DNA of 64,000 nucleotides from the NCBI GenBank assembly GCA_030142905.1, contig JASJOG010000056.1, positions 727,501 through 791,500 on the forward strand. The letters are read 5' to 3'. Within the stretch, counting starts at the first letter, position 1; every line of letters begins with the position of its first letter. Below are positions 11,095 through 24,000 of this stretch, in pieces. Made by a program: the position numbers and the translations under genes. This DNA comes from Heliopora coerulea (lineage: Eukaryota > Cnidaria > Anthozoa > Scleralcyonacea > Helioporidae). The notes under the pieces were generated by a model that was not told the origin of the DNA, did not search any database, and saw only the letters and a program-made list of their open reading frames with translations.

Positions 11095-11190
11095 ATCGAA
11101 ATGATAAATTATGAATGTCACAACGCTTACGTCACGGTTAAGTATCCCGCCGCGCGAGATTTAAAATGGCGGACAGACATGTCCATTTTG
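11095..11190 (-). promoter_or_regulatory. Candidate ECI2 promoter: YY1-like and CRE-like sites in a CpG-rich patch
   Basis: On the minus strand, about 350 bases upstream of the ECI2 start, the sequence reads CCGCCATTTT (a YY1 consensus core), then CTCGCGCGGCGGG, then GTGACGTAAG (CRE/ATF-like), within about 60 bases. This is the only clear CpG-rich patch in the interval between FANCA and ECI2, which is where the ECI2 start of transcription is expected. Basis: motifs seen, function inferred. Confidence 0.5.
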
Positions 11191-11883
11191 TATCGCATTT
11201 GTTTGGGCTTTTTTCAAGTCATTAGCGTTTCTTGAGATCAACGTAGCTCAGTTGAAACTTCAATTTTCACTTCCAATCTCGAAGGCTTGTCTGAAACGTC
11301 TAGATAGAGGACTAAGATTAGACTAAGATTCGTGTGGTCGGGTGAAAACGATTCGAAAACGCTATTGTGTGGTGAGAAATATTTTCGAAAACGGAATGAA
11401 AAAAAAAGCGCTTTCAAACGAAAAAAGATACATGTGGACAGAGCTTTCAGTGAAAAATATAAACAAGCCCCCCTCCTCTTGATGACTCAAAATTAGTAAG
11501 GCTTAACAGGGGAAATACGGTATACGGATATCTTACGGAAGCCTCTGTCAATAGATTTCTTCATTAAGAACAGAATAAAAGTTGGACCGAGTACCGGTAC
11601 TGAACTAAATTATTACGATTTTTAGTCAAATTATTTAGCGAATTAGTAATAAGAAGACACGCCAAAAAACTTACGCATTCAAATTTAAACCCTATTGCCA
11701 ATATTGCAATCGTCATTTGTAACGCTTAACTTTCATAAAATTTTAGTCTGAAGATGATTTAGATAAAGTCGAAAATTCACTGAAAGAAACTGTGTTTGTT
11801 ATTTATCAAAATAGATAATGCACACAATACTCGGTCTACCTTTTATCGTATATTTTACAAACGTCGCTAACATATATTTATGC

Positions 11884-11889
11884 TTTAAT
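11884..11889 (-). terminator. Poly(A) signal variant ATTAAA of FANCA
   Basis: ATTAAA on the minus strand, 53 bases after the putative FANCA stop. It leaves about 1.1 kb to the ECI2 start codon. Confidence 0.4.
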
Positions 11890-11941
11890 GTAGGATCTTG
11901 AGTGAATGATCCCAGTGCCAAAAATTGTAATATAATCTTAT

Positions 11942-12007
11942 TCAATCTCGGCATTTGGCTCTTTGTAAAATCCACTGAATTTCGGTTGATGAACTTTTAA
12001 TAAGATC
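11942..12007 (-). CDS. FANCA: FANCA probable last exon
   Basis: DLIKSSSTEIQWILQRAKCR, then D and TGA (11944-11942). TTTCAG acceptor, in phase with the exon at 14709. Human ends with a similar 'PEVSAALQSRQ' stretch. A conserved block before it ('ITKARLFLLQLIPRCP' in human) was not found, so an exon may be missing. Confidence 0.58.
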   Translation of the reverse strand, partial: DLIKSSSTEIQWILQRAKCRD

Positions 12008-15000
12008 CTGAAACAGAATTAAAAATATATTTCAGATCTATTGAAAACATATAAATCATTTCATAAAAGCGCCTGTTCTACGGTACGTATGGGTTGTCCA
12101 AGACAAACACTGAGTATCATTATAGACGCTTATTTTAAAACGGCAACCCTTCAGAACGAGTTTACGTCTGTTCTCCAAGGGGCTGTTTGTACAATACATA
12201 ACTATATAAAAATTAAGAGGGCCTATGTACATATTCATACATTAATAAAAAGTGTTTAACTATATAAATCTTAACAAAGTTTGTAACAAAAATAATCTAG
12301 CAGAACAATTCTTTCGAATAAATAATACATCTCAATGATGATGAGTTATTTAGATTGAATATTTGAAGAACTGCCCCCCAGTAAAACCTTAAATTTTGCT
12401 ACCATACCACAGTTTTGCAGCTGCGAAACTTATGCTTTTCTTCGTCGTATTAGCGTTAGGCTTTCCAAGAGTATATTCCACATCATTTCTTCGCAGACTA
12501 TAGTTCGTATTATTTCTTACATTAAACATTGCGTAAGTATTGCGCATAAGCACTTCCCATGATGCAGTTCACTTATCTTATACGTAGTTAAAATTTATCT
12601 ATCGATGAGAAAGCGTGGAAAGGTCGTTTCACATTCCTAATGGAGGGCCGGCCAATTGAGATAGTCCATGCTTACATGATGTGGGGTGACCCTTCCAGCA
12701 GGGGAAACTTCCCTGGTGCGGTAATCATGTCTTTGCATCGACACCAAGAGGCTATTCCTATGAACTCGGGTGATAGGGGTACCCTACCCCCCGAGACAAC
12801 TTTAACGAATGTTTAAAAGGAAAAAGTAACGTGATCATGTCGGGATTTACCCTAAAGTGCAAAGATGGCGAATCACATGCTCAAATTCGTGACAATGTTA
12901 TCTACCTTCTCGAATGTTAAGGTTGTTATTTCGACAACGACTAAAATAATAGCAGTCAAAACTACGCAGAGGCAAACTCAACAGGACGTTCTAGCTGGAC
13001 AGGCTGCCATAAAGCAAAACCCATTCGTGACACTAAAATAATTGCGTATGCTTGACTTCATACATAACTCGGGTGGCCGCGTCAAGTCGTTCACATGGTT
13101 GAAACTTGTCTCGACCTCAAGGGTTACGCTGTCTCGCAAAGCGGGTGACCCTACTACAAGGGTAATCCTACTAACCGAGGCAAGCGAAGACCTCTGCATA
13201 TAAACACTTGCGGAACTATAAACTCAAATAATATTATCGTGTTTGTATCTCGGCCAAGGTAGCGCGAGGGAGAGTGTAACCCGATTACCCGAGTCCATAT
13301 AAACGGCTCCTAAGCATTTAATAAGCAATAAAATGACGGTATTGTCTAATGTAGAATTAGACAAATTTCGTATGTGGTATGCTGAAGGTGACACAGCCAC
13401 AGCACCGGCGTAGACCACCACAGTTTTGTCCTCGTCACAGATGAAATTTTGTTCGTTTCTAAGTTCTTTGATTGCACAGGATGGTCTGATGCTGAGGCAG
13501 TTTTCTCTTCGTTCATTACACCATCTTTTTCCCGATATCTTCGAAAGATTTCGCCTGCTGACAATACAGCGGATTGTATTTTGCGCGCTTTTACGTTCAA
13601 CTCCTCGAAGGGTCACCTACGTAGGAGGGACACCCTTCCTCCATGTAACTCCACGAAAGAGCTTTCCCAAACGTTGCAAAATAGCGCCACGTTTGTAGCT
13701 CAAACACAGACAGATGAAAGACGTGCTAAAAGTACCGGGTCAAAGATTCGGAAACAAAATTAAAATACGTTTGAGAAACATCAAAAACAAATAAGTTATT
13801 TCATAAAAGCGTCTGCCTACAGTATGAATGAGCGAGTTGGTTGCCTAAGAATCGAACAAGTGAGATTCCTGGTACAAGATAGAGAATGCACAAACATTGT
13901 ACAAAAGCAATGCACATGTTTTAATTTACTTATTTTATAGGTGGTTAGAATTATTCTGAAAACAAACAAACAAACAAACAAACAACAAAAAGCCGGGAAA
14001 AAAAGTGTTTCACGTTCCTAATCGCACTAAACACTTTCCCCCCACACGTGAAAAAAATCGCATCAGGCTCACTGCTCGAATATAGACTACGAGAGCTAGA
14101 TGAAAGACTTGTGCTAAAACTAAACTATTGGTAAAGAACGTCAAACAAGGTGTAAATAAACTGTAAAATTTGTTATTTTGTGCTTTTGACGATGACGGTA
14201 ATCAAGAAGGTTAAGTAAACAAAAAAACTAATAAACGGCCCATTTTCTTTCGGGGTTTCATCTTTCCTTTTTCTCTGCCTTGGAACGCCTTCTTTATCCT
14301 TTTGGTAATTGCAGTCTCGGTTTTCGGTAGGTGGAAAAGATCCGGGTGGTTTGGAGGGTGTAACGCTTTACCGTGCTCCTTTTTGTCGCATACTTGTAAG
14401 AACTATGGTTTGTGGTGTGCCTGTTGCGAAATGTTGGAGGGGGAGGTAGTGATTTCTTCTCTTTTGAAAGGTATGGTCACGATTGCAGTGGTTTTTACGA
14501 AGAATTTTTTGCACGTGCAAAGTTAGCACTGCGGTTCATACCTCTTATTCATTATTCAAGTCGACTGAGAAAACAGTGACAAACGCATTGAGTCTACATA
14601 CATTATCATAATAAAACACCTAGAAATTCTACTGGCAAAATGCCCTGCAAAATAGGTCGACGCAGCCCTATATTTAATAGTTAATGATAATATCAGTTTT
14701 TCTCTTACCTCAGGAACGGATCCGAGAATGGAGCGTGAAACAGTGTTCAAATAGTCTTTGACAAATCTTGTTACTTTAACAAAAAACTCTAAGTCAAGCG
14801 CCTAAAAAGAACAACCAGTTATCGATTTAAACATTACCCACATTACAACTCGGAGGATGAGTTTTTGATCATCTAAGATCACCGTCGTTTGGGGTTATTT
14901 TCTCTCGTACAGCCAGTGACGGACATTAACGAATTACTTGTTAAAAAAGTACATCGCTAAAAAATATCTGTGATTTTACTGTAAAATTTATAGGCAGCTT

Positions 15001-18000
15001 GGACACCAGAAAAAGTATCGCAAATTTATGGAATAAAAGTAAATTTGCACTAAATCGATTTTAAAAATGAAATGAATTACGATAGTTCATTTGAATTCGC
15101 CAGAAGAGCCGACTATTCTCTCGTCGAATGTTAAGAATTTAATCCCCAGGGTTTTCTTGAAAAGCAAGATATAAGATCGTTTCATAAACAAGAAAGAAAA
15201 GGACGGTAGAATAAATGTGTTACGCAACAACAACAACAACAGCAATATCTTTTGGACTTGTTCACCTTCCATCGGCTTTCTTCGCATTCTTTATAAAGCG
15301 CTGAGAAGTCAGTGTACATGATTACCGTAGCTTGCACGCACGCTTCATAAGACATGATCTATAGGTTTCAAGAACGGAAAAGAATACATCACATTGGAAA
15401 AATCAAAACCACAACAAGAAAAACTCTTTATCATGATTGTCAAGAAATATCGTCACATGCAGTCGGACTGGGAAAAGAAGATACAGTGTTATATTCTGCT
15501 ATCATTATTATTATTATTATTATTCTAAACTACACATCATCCAATGAAGGACAGTGATGGTTATTATTGTTATTATCATTAAGTAATTACTGACCCACAT
15601 CTAAACCTATTGTTTTCACTCAGCACTATATCTAATAATGCAGAGGGCAAAAATATGCAAGTCGAATTTGCAAGATTTTGTTCGCTGTACTCGCTGATAT
15701 AATGCAGAGAAAATATAATGTGTTTCGATGAAGGTCAGTAATTATAATAGGTAACTACTTCGGCACACAGCATTATTGGATATAATACAGACAGCTTCGG
15801 CCTGCGGCCTCAGCCTGAATTATGTCCAACAATGCTGCGTGCCTAAGTAATTATCTATTAATTGATATTATTATTATTATTAAGATGATCATTATCTTCA
15901 TATCATCATCATTAGTAGTACCATTTTCGTTATCATTGTATTAAACCTACTTTCATTGTTGTTAGACGTGTGTACATATGTAGGGGTCCTGAAGATTAAA
16001 TTCAGTCTCTAAACAGAACATTTTCTAGGTAGGCGAACATTATTTCGACGATTGTGACGATCGGTATGGAACGCAGGGAGCCCGGTTTCCATGCAATCGT
16101 TGAGGTTATCTTTTTCATCGATCGCGAGGATCATGGCAACCGTAACAATTGCATCGAAAACAGGCTTAACATTTAAATTTGGTTATTCAAGGCATGAATA
16201 GCTCTCGGTAAGCTATCCGAGGTTTGTAAACGAGGCTCCGGTATTTTTATAAATGCAGCTCAAAGCTGGTATTTTTAAGTTAATACTATTCGTGTTTTCA
16301 GATCACAAAAATAAATCAAAATATCGCTTACTTGTAGTAGTTTTTCCCTTGGTCGATGCAAAAAGATCCTAAGGAAAACAGGTGAATACAAAATTGGTGG
16401 GATAATTATGTTTGCATGCATGCATTTACGAACGAACGTATGTATTTATGAACGTAGGTATGTTTATATGTATGTATTTATGTTTTTATGTGTATGTATG
16501 TATGTATGTATGTGTGTTGTATGTATGTATATATATGTAGGTACGTATGTACGTACGTATAGGTTATAGGTATGTATGTATCTACATACGTACGTGTATG
16601 TATGTATGTATGTATGTATGTATGTATATGTATGTATGTATGCATGTGTGTGTATGTGCGTGTGTATGTGCGTGTGTATGTATGTATGTGCGTGTATGTG
16701 GGTATGTATGTATGTATGTACGTATGTATGTATGCATGCATGTATGTATGCATGCATGTATGTATGCATATATGTAGGTAGGTAGGTGTGAAAAACGTTT
16801 ACCTGAAAAATATAACGGGCAGTAATTTGGAGAACGTTTTCGGAAATAATAGTGATCGTGCAGCCAGTAATTCTGCATCTTCATTAAGTTTCTCTATAAA
16901 AACACAAAACATAGAAGGTGATCCCTACATTACTTGGTAGTTCTGCACCATGCCTCTTAAACTACCACGTAGCGTGCTTTTCTCACTGTACAGTAGGTCG
17001 CAATTCCGCCCAAAGTTGCCCAAAACCGCCCATCGTCCTCCTTATCACCACGCATTCTTACGACGTCATTAAAGCACCATGGCACGATATTGAAACGTCG
17101 TTCAACTACATTATAGTCACTGTGAAAATAGGATTGATTCACTTGCACTGTATTATCTCTTCTCCCCTCCAGGTGAGTAAAATTGTCTGGCTTGCGTCAC
17201 GGTAAAGAAAAAAGTATCTGACAGGACAGTTGCCAACTTGTCAAGAGAAACATCTTGCCGAATTGAAATTTTATTATCCCTAATGTATACTAGTATGGTG
17301 TTAACGGTCGTCTGTTGGCAGCATAGAATGCTCTTTGATGCAAATGGTTGCGTATGTACGCTAATGAATGTCGAAAGAATAAAATGAATGCATTTTTGCG
17401 TTAATAAGTTTGAGGTTGGCTTTAATGATAGTACATTTTCTGGTAATGAACAGCAGAAGTTGTAAAATTATAGGCGTCAGCTAGAGTAAAAGTGTCTGGC
17501 ATCAGTCAGAGCAGGAATTGCCTAGCGTTAGCCAGAGAAGAATCGTCTGGCGTTACCTAGAGTACAATTATAGAAGGCCTGCAGTTATAGAAAAGAGCTA
17601 TAGTCGAGTGATGATCAAGTAGCGTTGCTGACATGTCCGGCGCTGAAGACTTCTAAGTAGCCCTTTCCCATACTTCTTCGCATTCGCACCAAACTTTAGA
17701 AGGCGTTTGCATGGAAGGCGACATTTTTGTATCATTAAACTATCGTTTTTCAACGTACGTGTAAATACACTGAGAACATCAGGACAACGAGATAGGATAG
17801 CCTGTGGTGAAAAGAAAAAGAAGTGTTAGGTATGAGTGATGTGGTGAAAAAAAAAAGTTGCGTATGAGTGATCTATGACACTAAAACACCAAGACGAATT
17901 TCAAATATACTTAATAAAATGGTTTAACATGGGTTGAGGCTTATAATTACCATTGAAATTTCGAACCACAGTTCTTCATCTTTTAACTAGAAAAAATAAT

Positions 18001-21000
18001 ACCAAAAAATTTAGACTCGAACATTTTTTCATTTGTTACAGAAAGTTCCCGACGTCTTACGTTACCTGGTTTCCTTGGCAAACGATATCAACCAAATATG
18101 CCACTATGTCATCATATAGATACAAAATAACCTAAAATGACAAGTTTAGGGAAATTATGATATCTGATGACGGATGAACAAAATTAGTGATGTTCTTTAG
18201 CTTTAGACACATTCTAAAGCTACTTACTGTTGAACCTTAAGTTTTTCATCAGATGGGTTTATAATTTTTTGTCCTTAAAGTTATACCATCAAGTCAGTTT
18301 TTCTGTTGTGAAAATACATTGACTGGCTAACATTATGTTTGTTCGATGACTTCACTATCATTACTTGTACTTATATTTACCTTTCTACTTAGAATTAGAA
18401 TTAGAACTACTATTAATTATAACCAAATGCAATATAGCAGTTTGGGGGCGATTAAGTACCTTATTCTATAGCAGCTTAAGAGCGATTACTTACCTTATTT
18501 CGTTGCAGAGGAACCAATAAACCGTCTACGAGTTTAGTTATTCTAGAAGGACAGTGAGGTAATTTATCAACACATTTCATCGTGGTTTTGATATATCAAA
18601 AACGTAGGTTAGTTACGTTTGAACTAATGTCAATACAATGTAGATATTTGGCTTAGGAAATTCTATGTTAATCTTTCAGCAATTATACCTAGTATCCATA
18701 ATTTTTCTGAACCAAAAGTAGCGGCAGATTTTTCGTAGAATCCTCTCTTAACCAAAATAGACAGGGGTACTTGCTTTCCTGTCAGTGGTTTATATACGTT
18801 GAGATTTGGCAGGGAAATGGTACGAGGTTAGATCGCTCCCAGGAAGGTATTTTCATTTGAAAAGTTAACTTTGTCGGAAATCTTGATTCATGAACCACAA
18901 ACACTTTAACAGTTTTATTTATAAGACAGTACAAACATCAAACGAAATGTAGCCATCAATTTAATAAATCTATTCATGTTTCGACTACCGCAAAACTCCG
19001 CAACAAGTCCCAACGAAGCCAGTTTCCAAGTGCCCTTAGATAATGATGAAACTGCTAGTGGACCAGCATGTGCTGGTACGGGGGTAAGGGTATCATGAAT
19101 GGATTGTCCACTGCATTTTTACTAAAAATTTCCACATCTTCTGCCATAGTCATTTCTCAGTGATTGTCAACGTTTAGGACGTATTCACAACGTCCATTTT
19201 TAAGGTGGTAGCACCCTGTCTGTTTTTGGATTGTTGTCATTTGTTTTTGATTTATCTCAGTAAAAACTTTCCAGGAAAGCCTTTGATTCTGAATGTTTGT
19301 TCAAGCTTTTTCAACGTCCGCTTGTGACGCGTCATTCGATCGTCCTGTTAAACCAACAGCAAGACGTCCTGAAGATAAACGTTGAATAAATACGTCCAAA
19401 ACGTTGACAATAATTGAAAAATGGCCTCTGAATAACATACAGAGGTTATGACAGAAACCCGTATCTAGCCACATTGAATGCGAATGATATACTTGTAGTG
19501 CTGTGCGTTAGAACGCTACAGAAGAACAAGAGAATTTGAATAGGATAAAAGAGGCCAAGAGAGAAACACTGTTTCGGAATCATCTTCAGAGATAAACACG
19601 AACAGAAATTTTTCATGATAATCTGACACTGCCGAAGTCAACTGAAAAATGTTGACTGGAGCGGGATTTGAACTTGCACCTTCGGGATACCGGTCTGTCG
19701 CTCTACCTGTTGAACTATCAAGTCCACTGGGATTGGAGGCGAGTTTTTATCCAACTTAAGTGCACGAGATATTCGAATATCTCGTTCACTTAAGTTGGAT
19801 AAAAACTAGCCTCCAATCCTAGTCGATAGCTCAACAGGTAGAGCGACAGACCGGTATCCCGAAGGTGCAAGTTCAAATCCCGCTGAGTCAACATTTTTCA
19901 GTTGACTTCGGCAGTGTCAGATTATCATGAGAAACACTGTATACATCAATTTGACGAAAATACAAGAACTAAAAGACAGGTCTCTTTTAACCAATTATGA
20001 TCCCCTCTCTCACAAAACCTGTTTCGGTCTGCATGCACTGAGTAAGGCAGTGTCCAGGTAAATGGCTCAGTTACTCGCAGTAATCACATGAGCACATGCA
20101 TCTATCACTCAGGATTATCTTAAAAGCGCTATACAGTTGTATTTCAAGATTAATTTATGTACCTTGGAAGTATTTGACCAATTTCTATTGCTAAACTTGA
20201 GAAGCCTTGTACCCTAACATAGTAAACGATAAAAGGCATAACATCACTCACGTTGCTAGACACCAAACATGAAAGTTCGTTGAATTTCCATTTTTACGTG
20301 ACCAATTTCGTCACTAGTTTTAAGCCACAGAAACACGGAAATTACTAAACATACCCAGAACGAAATTTTAAGACAGCGAGCAAAATTAGGACTTAAGGTG
20401 AGCATTGAAGTCTTTCTCAGATGAAAAGTGGGTAAACTCGTCTGGTATCAGCCAAAGAAACATAACAGAAGGCTCTTCGTTACAGGAAAGAGTCAATTGA
20501 ACCAGTCATAACTATTTCCTAGCAAGACGTCTTCCCTTAACGAGTAAAATCGTCTGGCGTTGGTTGGAGTAAAATAAAAGAAGACTGATCGCACTGGGAA
20601 AGGATCGAAGACCTAAAGAAATAATGCGAAGTTATACTTCCAAACTGGTTGAAATAAGGGTTATATTGCTTGTGTCTGAATTTTGGACACCGTGATTGAA
20701 GTGACAAAACCTGGCAAGACTGATTAAAATGCAGGCTTTGACATCATAGACTCAACAACAACAAATCAGAGCGAAGGAAGCAGAGGCTATGACGTCAAGG
20801 GTGTCCTCGATTCACTCCTTCCAAACCCGACCTGTTTAATCGCGGCTCCTAGAAATCAAACTTGACACTTAAAATACAACGTTCATTTAAACTAATTTCG
20901 AGATGAAACTTCGCACGATTTCTAACTGCCATGATACGCTTGAGATTAACTTAAGGAAATTCATTTAAGTGGTGCTTTTATTGGAAAACCATTTTAAAGA

Positions 21001-24000
21001 AAAAATAAGATCAAGATAAGTTCAGGTTTAGGCTTTCAGCCTTTCAGTAACTTACGGGATCACCCTTTCTTATTCTCTCCAATTTCGTCATCATGAATGT
21101 ACTGCGTGAAATGTTGCACCGTATCCTTGAACTTTTGGTTGATATACGTGAGTCAAAAAATCCAACTTCAGGTATTTTTTAAATACCCCTTTACTAATAC
21201 TTTTTGTAGTTATTGCTGGCCATACAGGTCGTGGTAGCCACACAGCCAGAGTGTACCTTGCTGGATTGATTGAGTGCTTTAGACGATCAAGACTGTGTAA
21301 GTTTGGAGTCCCTGCTGTTCTTTCGTGCCATGGTCGGAAAGTACTTCAAACATGTTGGAATTTGAAAAGTGGAAGCGCACATTCGTCTAATGTTAATTGT
21401 CGATTTCTGGCGATTTTCTGGAAGTTGTCTTCTCAGGAAGTACAAAACGGGGACGTTGAAGACGAAGATAACTTATCTAGTCGAATTAGTGCAATCCAAA
21501 TTAAACTTTCTCGTCTAAGTCGCGAGTTATGCACCTTTTACAGCTATTTGGTCAACAAAAGTTAAGCTTGACAGGACCGTAAGAGGAGGTTTTATGTAAG
21601 GTGGGGGCTTAAAAATTTCTTGGGGGTCCGGGTAGCACGCTACCACGGAAAATTTTAAAATCGAAAGTTTCTGAAATACAATTTTCAGGATCTTGGTGTG
21701 GAAATTCAGATTTCTGATGGTTAAAAAAATGCCATATAAAATACTCATTCTGAGAGTGGGATTGATTTCGGGTTGAGAATGGTTGATATCAAATACTTGG
21801 GGAGGCTCAGCCCCCATATTCCGGCGTTTAGGAGGACGCCAACCCCCCAAGCCCCCTGCTTCCTATAGCCATGCTTGATTGTTCAAAGCATGGAAAGCCA
21901 ACGGAATTTCGTACCACCTGCAACAGTGAATTAATGTGGTCGTCCGAGAGGGCTGTAAAGGAATTCCATCATGGGATTTGAAATCACTTCTGGGAAATTT
22001 TTTAGAATATTTCACTTCACAGGCCAAAAATATCAGTTTCTCAATTAGCAGTAACATTCAGCTTTTGTCTATAAGACACTTACTAACCTTTTTTTAATGT
22101 GAAGAAATATTGCGTAAGGAAGACCTGGGTCGACATTAATGTCTCCTCGTAAAACCATATGATCTGAATGCTGCTCCGTTGTATCAAATATGCCGTTCAG
22201 CCAGACACGATATGACTCGAGTTTTCTTAGTACTTCACTTTGTACTGTATAGCGATGACACAGAGGTGTTAACTGACCCCAGTAATGCTAAACATAAATG
22301 AACGATGCAAACGGTGACTCACCCAGAATAACAGTAACGCTATCATAACATACACTGCAGTTTAGTATGATATACAACCAAATAGTTAGTAATCATCCGG
22401 TCAGTTGAAGTTCAGGCGGTAACTTTTACTGCATTTATTGCTTTTGGTCTCCTGAACGGGACCATTTATAAGAGAGAAACGAGACTTGCCTTACGTATGA
22501 CGCGAGCTGGCCCATTTATTTGACAGGGGTCCTGGTGACAAAGTTGTAGTGTAAGTGTCTCTCGCCACTCTGACTACTACTCCATTCCGCCCCTCTACAG
22601 TCATCTGATTAAAGTTACCTCGGTCATACGTGTGAGGAGAGTGTTATTCAGTTTGATTCTACCAGGCATCGGACCCATGAGGAATGGGTCACACTGGGTA
22701 ACAATGGACCCACAAGGGGTGGTCGTTACTGGACCTCTAGGGAGAACAGCTTAGCGAAACATACTCTGAATAAGAGTGACATCTTCAAACTCAAGATTTG
22801 AGAGGAAACAAGACGAGACTATAAATCTTGAGTTTCAAGATGTCACTCTTATTCTGAGTATGTTTCGTATTTATTCAGCTTAACGCGCTGATAGGGTTAT
22901 CCAGTATAAACAGAAGAAACTTTATGAGTGTGAAGCCGAGTCTTGGTTGGCACAGTTTACGTGTAGAAGCTGTATCACTACGTAATTGTTCGTGCAGCTT
23001 GTCTCCTAATGTTGTTGTGACACTAGTTCCAGGAAAAATTGCATCGTGTAACAATCTATCATCACCAAGTTTCGCAACATTTTAGATGCAGCAAGCGTTT
23101 CACAGAAAAGTTTTACTTTTCGCAACTGACCGCGGCAATGTTGCAAAGAATTTTTGAGACACAGTACAGCGTAACATCCTTCGAGCATCTTAGTTCACAG
23201 CCAAGTTTCGTGATCAGCTAATGAAAATGAACGACCGTTTCAGTCTTAGTCCTTTATTCAATATTTCAGAAATATCCTCAGGGTAACATGAACGGAATAT
23301 TTTATTTTATCACGAAATATTTTCAGTTTATCATGAAATATTCTGTTTATGATATCCAGTGGATGATTTTGAAATAGCATCGAAACACTGCACATCCTCA
23401 CGGATATCGAGCGTTAAGTTGTCGCGAGAATCTCTTGTGCACTTAAATTGGATAAAACGAGCATACTGTTCCCAGTTGATTCAATAGTTCAATGGCAGAG
23501 GAGTGGTCCAGTTACCCGAAGATGCGAGTTCGAATCCCGCTCAAGTTAACTTTTCTAGTTGATTTTAGCAGTGTAGGTTTATGAAGAAATATTCTGTTCC
23601 ACGACAAGTTGCCCAGAACATTGCTTGCCGTAACACCCCTTCGCATGACTGCAACACGATGGATTCAGCCGCTGCGATACAAGCTGCACAACAAAGTGCA
23701 TAGTGTAACGGCGTCGAATGGCGTGATAACCATTTTTGTTCTGTTCGCTGTTACGGTGAGCGCATTCGCGCCTTACCTAAGGTGCGTCTTACGTTAGCAG
23801 CGTATTAGTTCCTTCTAACAACGGCCCTGATATTTCTTATCAATGTCTCGTATCACATGGTATTCATGCATGCAAGGCAATTCCAGGGTATTCAGAAATG
23901 GCATTGTTACTCACCACTAAGGATGCAAGGATTAATGGCGTTTCTCTAGTCAACTTCGTGAACATCTTTTCGGAAAGCCTGCAGAAAACAATCATGTCAT

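Larger units (their letters stand above)
12025..14030. repeat. Repeat-rich FANCA intron with two related segments
   Basis: 12025-12200 and 13755-13870 share 'cattTCATAAAAGCG.CTG' plus surrounding sequence. 12570-12660 and 13920-14030 share a following block ending 'tttcac(a/g)ttcctaat'. So a segment occurs twice about 1.7 kb apart, the first copy broken by the LINE tail. The 13.0-13.7 kb middle holds overlapping frames on both strands (for example minus 13616-13224) that I cannot assign. Confidence 0.45.

Noticed and set aside
13224..13616. 130-codon minus frame and overlapping plus frames at 13426-13763
   Set aside because: Looks partly protein-like but has open frames on both strands, no splice or family support, and lies in a repeated segment. 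Not called a gene.
16464..16884. Overlapping long frames on both strands (His-Thr-Tyr-Ile and Tyr-Val-Cys-Met repeats)
   Set aside because: They are translations of the TATG microsatellite.
18665..18760. Minus-strand RGFYEKSAATFGSEKLWIL between AG and GT
   Set aside because: Tempting as the missing FANCA exon, but the phase is wrong (0 to 1) and it does not resemble the hydrophobic helix expected there.
20215..20345. Minus-strand candidate exon ending at GTGAGT near 20255 for the missing FANCA block
   Set aside because: Its usable frame has a stop before any AG and ends in phase 0, not the needed phase 2.
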